Shown here in pieces: positions 24,472 through 32,887 of a stretch of DNA of 38,719 nucleotides. The notes beneath the pieces are model-generated. The model did no database searches and was not told where the DNA came from. It saw only the letters and a list, made by a program, of their open reading frames with translations. The translations under genes were made by a program, and so were the position numbers. Origin of the DNA: Actinomycetes bacterium (GTDB taxonomy: Bacteria > Actinomycetota > Acidimicrobiia > Acidimicrobiales > Palsa-688). The stretch spans positions 1 through 38,719 of the forward strand of contig JAJYMB010000069.1 of the NCBI GenBank assembly GCA_021787365.1, given 5' to 3'. Each line of letters starts with the position of its first letter. Position 1 is the stretch's first letter.

Positions 24472-24500
24472 ATCATAGCCTCCACTCTATATAGAGTCAA
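24472..24500 (-). promoter_or_regulatory. Promoter of the higBA operon
   Basis: On the minus strand TTGACT and TATGAT are separated by exactly 17 bases, close to the consensus for the main sigma factor. The predicted start lies within a few bases of the higB ATG. Confidence 0.7.
24484..24497. promoter_or_regulatory. Perfect 14-bp palindrome, probable HigA operator
   Basis: ACTCTATATAGAGT is a perfect palindrome overlapping the -35 hexamer and spacer of the higBA promoter, where antitoxin binding would block RNA polymerase. Confidence 0.65.
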
Positions 24501-24659
24501 GGCTAAGTGTCGGCAGTTGTACGACCGACCTGAGCAGCGTGGTGAGAGGCCCGGCTGCTTGCGCTGCTGCCAGCGGCTTGGGTGACAAATGGGTGACATG
24601 AGCGCCTCGCTCCTCCGCTGGCCCCAGTGGTGCACCGGTCCGGACCTGCTCTTTCATTG

Positions 24660-24733
24660 TCGGGCGGGCGGGACTTGAACCCGCGACCCCCAGACCCCCA
24701 GTCTGGTGCGCTACCAAACTGCGCCACCGCCCG
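24660..24733 (-). tRNA. tRNA-Pro (anticodon GGG)
   Basis: The cloverleaf can be read by eye. The acceptor stem pairs CGGGCGG with CCGCCCG perfectly. The D-arm contains GCGCAGTTTGGTAGCGC. The anticodon arm has the stem CCAGA/TCTGG and loop CTGGGGG, giving anticodon GGG. The T-arm has GGTTCAAGTCC. The discriminator base is A and CCA is not encoded. The integrase-bearing element ends at its 3' side, so it is the probable integration site. Confidence 0.93.
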
Positions 24734-24827
24734 TGCGTGGTGCGGACCCGAGGCTATCAGGTCAGGGCACCGGCCCGGGACTTTCACCCCGCCGGCCACT
24801 CCCCCACCTGCGAACGCGTCGAACTAG

Positions 24828-25223
24828 CTAGACGTGCTTGGGCAGCCACTCGATGAACCAGATGATCCTGTAGACCATGTAGCCGGCGACACCCACGACC
24901 AGCAGTTTGAAGTGCCACGGCGCACCCTTTGCCCGAGTGGCCACGCCGGCGCCGGCCTCGCCCGCCTCGGCCTGGCCAGCCTCAACCGAGGGCGCAACGC
25001 GCGCCCGGGCCCTCGGGCCCTCGCCGCTCGAGCTCGCCACGCCGGCCCTGGAGGCGACGCCGGCGGGCTCTTGCTCTCCCGCCAGCGCAGGCTCCGACGG
25101 GTCGGCGAGGCCGGAGAGACCGCCCTGCGGCACCGAGAGCACCTCACCACAGCTCGGGCACCTCGACCCGCGAGCCAGTTCAGGTGGGTTCCAGAACTTC
25201 GAACAATCGTCACACCAAGGCAC
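24828..25223 (-). CDS. Zinc-ribbon membrane-anchored protein, hypothetical
   Basis: GTG 25223 is preferred because GGAGG precedes it at good spacing and the conserved part starts at once. It gives 131 residues. The N-terminus is a zinc ribbon, VPWCDDCSKFWNPPEL and RCPSCGEVL, with two CxxC pairs. A long Ala/Glu/Gly-rich linker follows, then one C-terminal membrane helix (FKLLVVGVAGYMVYRIIWFI) with a short basic tail. The ribbon should therefore sit in the cytoplasm, tethered to the membrane. An in-frame extension to 25394 is possible but poor in residue usage. It is divergent from the phosphatase gene. Function unknown. Confidence 0.7.
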   Translation of the reverse strand: MPWCDDCSKFWNPPELARGSRCPSCGEVLSVPQGGLSGLADPSEPALAGEQEPAGVASRAGVASSSGEGPRARARVAPSVEAGQAEAGEAGAGVATRAKGAPWHFKLLVVGVAGYMVYRIIWFIEWLPKHV

Positions 25224-25417
25224 CGCTGGCGCCCTCCATACCGCCAGGCTAGATCCGTCTCGGCGCTTCTCATCGGTGCACCAAAACTGGCCACCTCCCC
25301 CACCAGGGGCTGGAGGGCACGATATCGCCCACGGCTCCTCGACGACCAGGTTGGCCAGGCCCCGGCGATTGGCGCCAGCAACTCCCGTGTGCAACCGGCT
25401 CTCACTAGCCTGGTGTT

Positions 25418-26554
25418 ATGGTGCTGAGTCCGGCGTTGCTCGCCGTCAGCGGGGCCAGCCATTTCACTGTGCTGGCCCAACCGTGGCTCACCGCCGCGGC
25501 GCTCATCTGCGCCGTCGCCGCCACGGTCTGGGCCCGAGCGGCATCCCGCCTCGCGCGGGCGGCTCGCCGCATCGAGGAAGAGACCCGCAGCGCCACCACC
25601 TCCGAGGCCGCCCGTCTGGCTCGTATCGCGTTCAACAAGGACCTCCACGCGGCGGTGCTCTACGCCGTCTTAGCCGCCGGGTTGTTCCTAGCCGGCTTCT
25701 CGAAGTCTCCCTGGTTCGAGATCCTGTTGCTCGGTGTCACCGTACCGGGGGTGATCTCGCTGCGCTACGGGCCACGAGTGCTGGCCGAGGCGAGGCTCGC
25801 CGAGCAGCGTTCACGCTTGGAGCGCCGCGCCGAAGAGGTGCTGGCCCAGGAGGACCTGGCCCCCCGGCGCTGGGCTGCCCGCCTCGCGCCCGAGGACCTG
25901 CCGGCGTACGACGGCTTCGACATCGGCTTGGCCTACGAGCCCGGCACCGGGGTGATGGCTGGGGACTTCTACGACGTGTTCGCGACCGGGCCCAACCGCC
26001 TGGCCGTCTTCATCGGCGACGTCGCCGGCCACGGCATCGAGCCCTCTATCACCGCGTTCCAGGTGAAGCACGTGCTGCGCATTTTCTTGCACCAGTACCG
26101 CGACCCGGCGCAAGCCCTCGAGGAGATCAATAAGACATTGCTCACCATGGGCCGGCCCGAGGACATGGTCTCGGTCAGCATCCTCATCTTCGATACCGCG
26201 GCCGGCACGCTACGCCACGCCTCCGCCGGCCACCCGCCAGCACTGGTCTGGCACCAGGGAGAGGTGCTGAAGCTGTCCGCCACCGGCCCCCTGCTCGCCT
26301 TGGACCCCAATGGCACCTACTACTCTCGCGACATCCCCCTCGACGTGGGTGACCTGGCGGTCCTCTACACCGACGGCCTCACCGAGGCCCGCTCAGGGGG
26401 CCAGCTCTTCGGCGAAGAGCGCGTGGCCCAGGCCGTCCGACGGGACCCCGGCGAGGACACGACGGTCATCTGCAAGACCCTTCTCGAGGCCGCCCGGGAC
26501 TTTTCCTCCCCGCTCATAGACGACGTCGCCATACTGGCGATCCGCCGGGTCTGA
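25418..26554 (+). CDS. Membrane-bound SpoIIE/RsbU-type serine phosphatase
   Basis: This is a 378-residue PP2C-like phosphatase. The N-terminal third has hydrophobic segments at about residues 20-40 and 78-112 (AAVLYAVLAAGLFLAGF; ILLLGVTVPGVISL) around a charged helix, so it is membrane anchored. The catalytic domain shows the metal-binding motifs MAGDFYDVF and GDVAGHGIEPS, followed by SAGHPPALVW, YTDGLTEAR and a final DDVAILAIR. Such enzymes dephosphorylate anti-sigma-factor antagonists or related regulators. No partner kinase or STAS gene is in the window. ATG 25418 fits the first membrane segment. It converges on der with a 40-base gap. Confidence 0.9.
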   Translation: MVLSPALLAVSGASHFTVLAQPWLTAAALICAVAATVWARAASRLARAARRIEEETRSATTSEAARLARIAFNKDLHAAVLYAVLAAGLFLAGFSKSPWFEILLLGVTVPGVISLRYGPRVLAEARLAEQRSRLERRAEEVLAQEDLAPRRWAARLAPEDLPAYDGFDIGLAYEPGTGVMAGDFYDVFATGPNRLAVFIGDVAGHGIEPSITAFQVKHVLRIFLHQYRDPAQALEEINKTLLTMGRPEDMVSVSILIFDTAAGTLRHASAGHPPALVWHQGEVLKLSATGPLLALDPNGTYYSRDIPLDVGDLAVLYTDGLTEARSGGQLFGEERVAQAVRRDPGEDTTVICKTLLEAARDFSSPLIDDVAILAIRRV

Positions 26555-26594
26555 GGCGTGGGTCGCCAACTGTCGTCGGCACGGCCCGCAGGAG

Positions 26595-28118
26595 CTAGCT
26601 GGCGCGCCGGCGAACGCGGAGCTTGAGCGGCGCCGGCCCGAGCCCGAACGCCTCTCGCAACGAGCGTTCCAGGTACCGCAGGTAAGTCTGGGGGAACGTC
26701 TTGGTGGCAAACAGCGTCAGGGTCGGCGGGTCGGTCGCCCCTTGGACGGCGTAAAGCACCCTGGCTCCGCCCGGCGCGGGGTGCGCCGCCTGCGCTTTTG
26801 CGATGGCCCGGTTGAGGGCGGCCGTTGGTATGCGCCGGCGGTAAGCCTCGGCTGCGTCCGCCAGAGCGGGGTAGAGACGGCGCAGGTTTCGCCCCGTCTT
26901 GGCGCTCACCTCTAGCACCGGGGCGTAGGAAATGAAACCGAGCATGTCCCCGAGTTGGCCGCGAACCGTCTCCCTGGCCTCCTGGCCCAACAGGTCCCAC
27001 TTGTTCAGGAGCACGACGATCGGGTTGCCGGCAGCGTCGACCCTCTCGGCAAGGCGCTGGTCTTGGCGGGTGACGCCCTCTGAAGCATCGATTACGAGCA
27101 GCGTGAGCTGGGCGCGGTCGATCGCCTGGAGGGCGCGGACCATCGAGTAGTACTCGGCGCCCTCGGCCTCCTTGGTGCGCCGGCGCAGGCCGGCGGTGTC
27201 GACGAAGCGCACGAGCCCCTCTGGCGTCTCGACGACCGTGTCGATCGCGTCGCGGGTCGTGCCGGGCATGTCGTGGACGATGGACCGCTCGTCGCCTACC
27301 AGGCGGTTGAACAGGGTCGACTTGCCGACGTTGGGCCGCCCCACGATGGCGACCGAGAGAGCCTCCGGCTCCCGAGCCCCGGGCTGGCCTCCCGGCCCGG
27401 GCCGAGCGCCGCCCGCTCCCGCCAGTGACGGGCCTCCTTCCTCGCCCTGGGCACCGGCCTCCACCGCCCCCGGGGCGACCTCGCCGGCCTCCACCGCCCC
27501 CGGGGCGACCTCGCCCGCCGCGCCGGCCTCCCCGTCGGGGGCCCCCATACCGGTGACCGCCGGCCCGGGGGCAAGTCCGCTGAAGAGGGCACCCTCACGC
27601 TCGCCCCCGGCCGCCGGCGCCGGGAACGCCGCCACCAACGCGTCCAAGAGGTCCCCCGATCCCCGTCCGTCGAGCGCCGACACCGGCCACATGTCCCCGA
27701 AACCGAGGCCGGCGAAGTCCCAGACGGCCGGCTCACGCGACTCGTTGTCCACCTTGTTGACGGCGAGGACCACCGGACGGCCCGAACGCAGCAACAACCT
27801 CGCCACCCTGGCGTCCTCCTCGGTCGGCCCCACGGTAACGTCGACCACGAAGAGGACCACGTCGGCCTCGGCCACGGCCCTCTCTGCTTGCGCCGAGACC
27901 AGCTTGTCGAGATCGGCGCCGCGGGCCTGCCACCCCCCGGTGTCCACGAGCCTGAACTCCCGCCCCGCCCACTCGGCCTCTAGGACCTTGCGGTCCCGCG
28001 TCACGCCCGGGCTCTCCTCGACGATCGCCTCCCGCCGGCCGACTATGCGGTTGACAAGGGTCGACTTGCCGACGTTGGGCCGCCCCACGACCGCGACCAA
28101 GACCGTGCCTGCGCTCAC
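26595..28118 (-). CDS. der: GTPase Der (EngA), ribosome assembly
   Basis: Der is the tandem-GTPase factor needed for 50S subunit maturation. Domain 1 has VGRPNVGKSTLVNRI, DTGGW and NKVD. Domain 2 has VGRPNVGKSTLFNRL, DTAGLRRR and NKWD. The C-terminal KH-like domain ends PLKLRVRRRAS. GTG 28118 is chosen because it overlaps the DUF512 gene stop (GTGA) and gives the usual short N-terminus before the P-loop (507 residues). Between the two GTPase domains is an unusually long Gly/Ala/Pro-rich acidic linker of about 80 residues containing a duplicated ten-residue unit (EVAPGAVEAG twice). The catalytic parts look intact. Confidence 0.95.
   Translation of the reverse strand: MSAGTVLVAVVGRPNVGKSTLVNRIVGRREAIVEESPGVTRDRKVLEAEWAGREFRLVDTGGWQARGADLDKLVSAQAERAVAEADVVLFVVDVTVGPTEEDARVARLLLRSGRPVVLAVNKVDNESREPAVWDFAGLGFGDMWPVSALDGRGSGDLLDALVAAFPAPAAGGEREGALFSGLAPGPAVTGMGAPDGEAGAAGEVAPGAVEAGEVAPGAVEAGAQGEEGGPSLAGAGGARPGPGGQPGAREPEALSVAIVGRPNVGKSTLFNRLVGDERSIVHDMPGTTRDAIDTVVETPEGLVRFVDTAGLRRRTKEAEGAEYYSMVRALQAIDRAQLTLLVIDASEGVTRQDQRLAERVDAAGNPIVVLLNKWDLLGQEARETVRGQLGDMLGFISYAPVLEVSAKTGRNLRRLYPALADAAEAYRRRIPTAALNRAIAKAQAAHPAPGGARVLYAVQGATDPPTLTLFATKTFPQTYLRYLERSLREAFGLGPAPLKLRVRRRAS
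27456..27515. repeat. 30-bp tandem duplication inside der
   Basis: Two identical 30-bp units (27456-27485 and 27486-27515) encode a duplicated EVAPGAVEAG in the linker between the two GTPase domains. The unit length keeps the frame. Confidence 0.85.
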
Positions 28119-29593
28119 GGTGCGCCGCACCCGGCCGGCCGGAGCGAACCGCCGGCGCCCACCCCGCCGCCCGTGCCCGCGAGGCCCCTACCGACCTCGG
28201 CCGCCTCGCCGGCGCCGCCGCCCCCAAAGCGGCGACCCTGGTCAGCGCCGGTGAGCGCCCGCCGGAGCGACGCCCCGTCCGCAGGCACCACCTCCACGGG
28301 CCGGGGCAGCTCCTCGGGCCGCGTCCCGTCCAGGAACCGGCCGCCCGAGAGGCAGCTGTCGGGCACCAGGTAGCGCCGGCCCGCCGGCAAACGAACCAGC
28401 GCCGCAGCCAGGTCCCCGCCGGTGAGCAGGCCGGCGACGGCGATGTTGCCCCCGAAGAACTCGTTGCGCACCGCCACCACCTCCCCGCCGAGCGGAAAGA
28501 CGAGGGGCCGGAGCACTCCGGCCCCGTACTCGCCGGTCAGCACGGTGACCGGCGCCCCCGGCCGGAGCCGGAGCGAGACGAGCCCGGGCGCTCTCGGGGC
28601 GCGGTAGCCGGCCGCCGGCGCCCCGTCCACCGAACGGAAAAAGCCGCTCGGCCCCTCCGCCCCTTCCGGCAGCCCCCGCCCGAGGAAGGCAGCCTCGAAC
28701 ATCCTCGCCATGCCGACTCCGTTGTCGTGCTGGGCGATGGCGCCATAAGACGAGAGCGGGGGGAAAGGACGCCCCGCGAGCAGGTAGTACTCGTCCGAGG
28801 CGTAGGCGAGGCGCCTCCCGAGGCAGGAGAGGTAGATCTGCTGCCACTCTTCCACCAGCTCCACGACCGCGCCAGCCTCGCCGGGGGTATGCGGCCGCAT
28901 GGCCGCCTCCCGGTTGAACCGGCTGACCCCGAGGGGCACGCAAGCGAGGCTGGCGAGCTCCGGGTACTCGTCGAGCACCCCGGCCAGCGTCGATTCGAGC
29001 ACCTCGCCGTCGTTGACCCCGGGGCACACCACGACCTGGCCGTGGACCTCGACGCCGGCGTCGAGCAAGGCCCGCAACCAGCGCAGGCTCGTCGCCCCCC
29101 TCGGGTTGCGGAGCATGCGCGCCCTCACCTCGGGGTCGGTGGCGTGGACCGAAACAAAAAGCGGCGAGAGCCCCTCGCTCACCACCCGTTCGAGGTCGGC
29201 TTCCGTGAAGCGGGTGAGGGTCGTGAAGTTGCCGTAGAGGAACGAGAGCCGGTAGTCGTCGTCGCGCACGTACAGGCTCTTCCTCAGTCCCTTGGGGAGC
29301 TGGTGGATGAAGCAAAACTCGCAGTGGTTGTCGCAGGTCCGCACCCGGTCGAAAAGAGCTGCGTCCACTTCCATGCCGAGGCCCTCCCCGCCCGAGCGCG
29401 ACAGCTGCAAGGCGAGCTCGAGGCCCGCCCGGTTCACCTCGACCGAAAAGGACTCCTGGTCGGCCAGCAACTGGTACTCGATGATGTCTCTCGGCAGGCG
29501 GCCGTCCAGGGCGACTATCTCGTCGCCGGGTAGGACGCCGGCCCGGTCCGCCGGCGACCCGGGGGTCACCGCGACCACTCTCGGTAAGGCCAT
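28115..29593 (-). CDS. DUF512 protein with PDZ and radical-SAM-like domains
   Basis: This 492-residue protein from ATG 29593 (MALPRVVAV) has an N-terminal PDZ domain (VTPGSPADRAGVLPGDEIVALDG), then a radical-SAM-like iron-sulfur motif (RTCDNHCEFCFIHQLPKGLR) and a DUF512 C-terminal domain (ACVPLGVSRFN; SDEYYLLAGRPFP; FFGGNIAVAGLLTGGD). The family is widespread next to der in several phyla, but its reaction is not established. Its stop overlaps the der start, so the two are co-translated here as well. The longer in-frame upstream region is antisense to ispH and not coding. The C-terminal 40 residues are Gly/Ala-rich and probably disordered. Confidence 0.9.
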   Translation of the reverse strand: MALPRVVAVTPGSPADRAGVLPGDEIVALDGRLPRDIIEYQLLADQESFSVEVNRAGLELALQLSRSGGEGLGMEVDAALFDRVRTCDNHCEFCFIHQLPKGLRKSLYVRDDDYRLSFLYGNFTTLTRFTEADLERVVSEGLSPLFVSVHATDPEVRARMLRNPRGATSLRWLRALLDAGVEVHGQVVVCPGVNDGEVLESTLAGVLDEYPELASLACVPLGVSRFNREAAMRPHTPGEAGAVVELVEEWQQIYLSCLGRRLAYASDEYYLLAGRPFPPLSSYGAIAQHDNGVGMARMFEAAFLGRGLPEGAEGPSGFFRSVDGAPAAGYRAPRAPGLVSLRLRPGAPVTVLTGEYGAGVLRPLVFPLGGEVVAVRNEFFGGNIAVAGLLTGGDLAAALVRLPAGRRYLVPDSCLSGGRFLDGTRPEELPRPVEVVPADGASLRRALTGADQGRRFGGGGAGEAAEVGRGLAGTGGGVGAGGSLRPAGCGAP

Positions 29594-29640
29594 GGCCCTC
29601 CCAGGATAAGGCCCCAGCCGGCGGAGCCTGCCGAGCCAGG

Positions 29641-29668
29641 CCGGCGGGGGCGGGCCGGCGGGGGCGGG
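29641..29668. repeat. 14-bp GC-rich tandem duplication between DUF512 and ispH
   Basis: CCGGCGGGGGCGGG occurs twice in a row in the 123-base space between the two divergent genes. No convincing promoter hexamers were identified around it. Confidence 0.6.
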
Positions 29669-29716
29669 CCGGTGCCGCGAGGCCCACCGAGCCAGGCTGG
29701 GCGGTACTTTGGCCCC

Positions 29717-30757
29717 GTGCAAGTGGAGCGGGTGCTGTTGGCCTCGCCTCGGGGCTTCTGCGCCGGCGTGCAGATGGCGATCAAGGCGCTCGCGTGGATG
29801 GTCCGGGTGTTCGAGCCGCCCGTCTACTGCTACCACGAGATCGTCCACAACCAGGTGGTGGTGGAGCGCTTCCGGGACCTCGGGGTCGTCTTCGTCGACG
29901 ATGTGAGCGAGGTGCCGGAGGGGAGGCCGGTCATGCTGTCGGCCCACGGTTCGGCGCCGGAAATGGTGGAGGCCGCCCGGGAGAAAGGGGGGGCCGTCGT
30001 AAATGCGGTCTGCCCCCTCGTGACCAAGGTCCACCACGAGGTGAAGCTCCGCGCTTCCAAGGGTTACACGGTCATCTACGTGGGCCACCAAGGCCACGAG
30101 GAGGCAGTCGGCACCATGGCCGTGGCGCCCGAGGCCATCCACCTCGTAGAGACGGTGGCCGAGCTCGAGGCGCTGCCCGAGCCAGAAGGCCCGGTCGCTT
30201 TCCTGGCCCAGACGACCCTCGCCGTCGACGAATGGCGCAGCATCCTCGAGGCTGCGGAGCGTCGCTGGCCTGACCTGTGGGTCCCGGGACGGAGCGACCT
30301 TTGCTTCGCCACCACCAACCGCCAGACCGCTCTCAGGGCCATCGCCGGCCGGTGCGACGCCATCGTCGTCATAGGTAGCGACAACTCCTCCAACACTTTG
30401 GCGCTCGTCCGCACCGCGCTCTCCGCCGGCTGCCCGCGCGCCCTCAGGGTCAACAGGGCAAGCGAGCTCCCCGCTGACCTCACGGGGACAGTAGGCGTGA
30501 TCGCCGGGGCCTCGGCGCCCGAGTCGCTCGTGGAAGAGGTCGTAGCCGCCCTCGCCCCCGCCCTCGGGACAGAGGAGGTCGCCGCTGTCGGCGAAGACGA
30601 GTACTTTCCCCTCCCGAGAGAGCTCCGCGAACTGCTGCGTAACACCGCTGCCGTGCTCAGCGCGGCCACATTTGCCCCAGCCGGGGTCGCTCCGGGCCCA
30701 GCGCTCGACGGCCGCGACGTCGAGGCGGCGCAAGTTCTCGCCACATTGGACGCCTAG
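29717..30757 (+). CDS. ispH: 4-hydroxy-3-methylbut-2-enyl diphosphate reductase
   Basis: IspH catalyses the last step of the MEP isoprenoid pathway, reducing HMBPP to IPP and DMAPP with an iron-sulfur cluster. The three cluster cysteines are visible in [27 protein letters not shown] and [12 protein letters not shown], together with [12 protein letters not shown] and [17 protein letters not shown] 29717 gives 346 residues and starts right at the conserved [15 protein letters not shown]; an in-frame ATG at 29672 would add a Gly/Pro-rich leader. It is divergent from the DUF512 gene and followed after 19 bases by an aldo/keto reductase, probably one transcript. Confidence 0.95.
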   Translation: MQVERVLLASPRGFCAGVQMAIKALAWMVRVFEPPVYCYHEIVHNQVVVERFRDLGVVFVDDVSEVPEGRPVMLSAHGSAPEMVEAAREKGGAVVNAVCPLVTKVHHEVKLRASKGYTVIYVGHQGHEEAVGTMAVAPEAIHLVETVAELEALPEPEGPVAFLAQTTLAVDEWRSILEAAERRWPDLWVPGRSDLCFATTNRQTALRAIAGRCDAIVVIGSDNSSNTLALVRTALSAGCPRALRVNRASELPADLTGTVGVIAGASAPESLVEEVVAALAPALGTEEVAAVGEDEYFPLPRELRELLRNTAAVLSAATFAPAGVAPGPALDGRDVEAAQVLATLDA

Positions 30758-30776
30758 GTGCGCTAGGAAGGGTCCC

Positions 30777-31637
30777 ATGGGCATCGCCACACTCCCCTTC
30801 GGAAGCACCGGCCACGAGAGCACGAGGGTCATCTTCGGGGGCGCCGCGCTCGGGAGCGCCAGCCAGGCCGAAGCAGACAAGGCCTTCGACCAGCTCGTCG
30901 CCGCCGGTATAAACCACATAGACGTCGCAGCCAGCTACGGCGACGCCGAGCTCAGGGTCGCACCTTGGCTGAAGCGCGCGCCGGGCGAGTTCTTCCTCGC
31001 CACCAAGACCGGTCAACGCAAAGCCGACGGCGCCCGCCAGGAGCTCGAGCGCAGCCTGGAGCGGCTCGGCGTGGACCACGTAGACCTCTGGCAGCTGCAC
31101 AACCTCGCCGACCCGATCGAGTGGGACACCGCCCTCTCCCCAGGCGGGGCGGTCGAGGCGGCCGTGGCCGCGCGTGACGAAGGGCTGGTGCGCTTCATCG
31201 GGGTGACCGGGCACGGCACCCAGATCGCCGCCACGCACCGGCGCTCTCTCGAGCGCTTCAATTTCGACTCCGTGCTTCTCCCCTACAACTACGTGACGAT
31301 GAAGAGCGACTACTACGCTTCCAACTTCGACGCGCTGGCGGAAACCTGCGCCAAGAGGGGGATCGCCGTCCAGACCATAAAGTCGCTCGGAGCCGCGCCC
31401 TGGGGAGACCGGCCGCACACCCACAACACTTGGTACGAGCCGCTGTCAGACCAGGCCGACATCGACCGCGCCGTCTGGTGGGCGCTCGGGCGGCCGGGGA
31501 TCTTCGTCATCAGCACGGGCGACCTCCAGATCCTCCCCATGTTCTTGGACGCCGCTTCCCGCTTCTCTGCACGCCCGACGGAGGAGGAAATGGAGGAGCT
31601 GGTCCGCCGGCGCTCGCTCCAGCCCCTGTTCGTCTAG
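30777..31637 (+). CDS. Aldo/keto reductase family protein
   Basis: This 286-residue protein from ATG 30777 (GGAAGGG upstream) is a (beta/alpha)8-barrel oxidoreductase. The usual tetrad can be placed: Asp and Tyr in [15 protein letters not shown], Lys in FLATKTGQR and His in LWQLHNLAD. The C-terminal NADPH-binding part is short and atypical ([15 protein letters not shown]). The substrate cannot be told from sequence. The gene follows ispH by 19 bases and probably shares its promoter. It converges on a second, more canonical aldo/keto reductase. Confidence 0.85.
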   Translation: MGIATLPFGSTGHESTRVIFGGAALGSASQAEADKAFDQLVAAGINHIDVAASYGDAELRVAPWLKRAPGEFFLATKTGQRKADGARQELERSLERLGVDHVDLWQLHNLADPIEWDTALSPGGAVEAAVAARDEGLVRFIGVTGHGTQIAATHRRSLERFNFDSVLLPYNYVTMKSDYYASNFDALAETCAKRGIAVQTIKSLGAAPWGDRPHTHNTWYEPLSDQADIDRAVWWALGRPGIFVISTGDLQILPMFLDAASRFSARPTEEEMEELVRRRSLQPLFV

Positions 31638-31674
31638 CCATGTCGGCGGGCGGGGCCGGCACCTGAGCGTCAGA

Positions 31675-31710
31675 AGGCCGTGGGCCCAGCGCCTTTGGGG
31701 CCCAGGGCCT
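31675..31710. terminator. Probable bidirectional terminator hairpin
   Basis: AGGCCGTGGGCCC at 31675-31687 pairs with GGGCCCAGGGCCT at 31698-31710 (12 of 13 positions) around a 10-base loop, between two convergent aldo/keto reductase genes. There is no T-run, as often in GC-rich actinobacteria. Its right arm touches the stop codon of the minus-strand gene. Confidence 0.6.
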
Positions 31711-32746
31711 ACCCGAGCAGCACCCGGTCGGCCGCGCTCAGGCGGTCGCGCACGGTTTTGGCCTGGTGCCAGAGCGGGTAGGGCAGCGGGGAGGCGCTCA
31801 CCTCCCCCAGGCGGTCCAGCTCCTCGGCCGACAGCTCGAGCCCCGCCGCTCCCAGGGTGCCCTTCACCTGGGTTTCGTCGCGCGCGCCCACGATCACGCT
31901 CGTGACGCCGGGGCGCGAGAGCAGCCAGGCCAGCGCCACCTGCGCCGGCGGCACGCCGCGGGCCTCCGCGACTTGGACGACGGCGTCTATCACGTCGTAG
32001 ACCTTCCCCTCGTCGTATATGGGAGGCTCGTCCCAGTCGGTCAGGTGCCGCCCCTCGGAGGGCTTCGAGCCGCGCCTGTACTTGCCCGTGAGCAGCCCGC
32101 CGGCGAGCGGGCTCCACACCAGGATCCCGAGGCCCTGGTCGAGCGCCGCCGGGACGAGCTCGACCTCGGCGTCGCGGCCGATCAGCGACCAGTAGATCTG
32201 CTGGCTGGCGAAGCGCTCTAGGCCCAGGCGCTCCGAGACGGCGAGGGCCTTCATTATGTGCCAGGCCGAGTAGTTGGAGCAGCCCACGTAGCGGACCTTT
32301 CCCGCCTTCACGAGCGCGTCGAGGGCCGCCATGGTCTCCTCGAGGGGTGTCTGGCCGTCCCAGCCGTGCAGCTGGAAAAGGTCGATGTAATCGGTGCCGA
32401 GCCGGGAGAGGCTCGCCTCCACCGAGCGCACGATGTGGTGGCGGCTGCTGCCGGCGCCGTTGGCCCCCGGTTCGCTCGGGAAGCGGCATTTGGTAGCGAT
32501 GAGCAACTCGTGGCGGCGCCCCTTCACGATCTCGCCCACGATCTCCTCGGAGACGCCGTTCGAGTAGATGTCAGCCGTGTCCACCAGGTTGACGCCGGCC
32601 TCGACGCAGCGGTCGAGGATGCGCCGCGCTTCGGCCACGCCCGTCGCGCCCACGCTGGAGAAGTCCCCCAGCCCGCCGAAGGTCATGGTCCCGAGCGACA
32701 GCGCCGAGACCCTGAGACCGCTACGCCCCAATTGCCTGTACTCCAT
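31709..32746 (-). CDS. Aldo/keto reductase
   Basis: This 345-residue protein is of the family that includes YajO and related NADPH reductases. It starts MEYRQLGRSGLRVSALSLGT after AAGGAAGGG. The tetrad is Asp and Tyr in NLVDTADIYSNG, Lys in LIATKCRFP and His in FQLHGWDGQTP. The cofactor region has IYWSLIGRD, VWSPLAGGLLTGKYRRG and PGVTSVIVGARDETQV. The enzyme should be cytosolic and active; the substrate is unknown. It is downstream of plsC in the same direction but separated by a 140-base space holding an 18-bp tandem repeat, so it may have its own promoter. Confidence 0.92.
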   Translation of the reverse strand: MEYRQLGRSGLRVSALSLGTMTFGGLGDFSSVGATGVAEARRILDRCVEAGVNLVDTADIYSNGVSEEIVGEIVKGRRHELLIATKCRFPSEPGANGAGSSRHHIVRSVEASLSRLGTDYIDLFQLHGWDGQTPLEETMAALDALVKAGKVRYVGCSNYSAWHIMKALAVSERLGLERFASQQIYWSLIGRDAEVELVPAALDQGLGILVWSPLAGGLLTGKYRRGSKPSEGRHLTDWDEPPIYDEGKVYDVIDAVVQVAEARGVPPAQVALAWLLSRPGVTSVIVGARDETQVKGTLGAAGLELSAEELDRLGEVSASPLPYPLWHQAKTVRDRLSAADRVLLG

Positions 32747-32763
32747 TTACTACCCTTCCTTTC

Positions 32764-32853
32764 GGTGAAGCGTTCCTTGTCGGTGAAGCGTTCCTTGTCG
32801 GTGAAGCGTTCCTTGTCGGTGAAGCGTTCCTTGTCGGTGAAGCGTTCCTTGTC
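32764..32853. repeat. Five tandem copies of an 18-bp unit
   Basis: GGTGAAGCGTTCCTTGTC is repeated five times without change between plsC and the aldo/keto reductase. On the minus strand it would read as repeated TDKERF, but no gene with a start and conserved sequence uses that frame. It is a candidate variable-number tandem repeat. Confidence 0.95.
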
Positions 32854-32887
32854 GGTGACCCGTGGCCCTCGGGTGATGCCCGACGGC

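Larger units (their letters stand above)
1..24660. mobile_element. Right part of a tRNA-Pro-integrated element (left end outside the window)
   Basis: Integrase, regulators, toxin-antitoxin genes, a relaxase, two excisionase-like proteins and many broken genes lie on the 3' side of tRNA-Pro, while only core genes lie on its other side. No second copy of the tRNA 3' end was noticed in this window, so the left boundary is unknown and the early genes may belong to other insertions. Confidence 0.5.

Noticed and set aside
29594..30919. Upstream extension of the DUF512 protein to more than 900 residues
   Set aside because: The extension is antisense to ispH and has no domain; ATG 29593 begins the PDZ domain.
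32764..32853. CRISPR-like array
   Set aside because: The 18-bp units follow each other directly with no spacers and there are no cas genes in the window.
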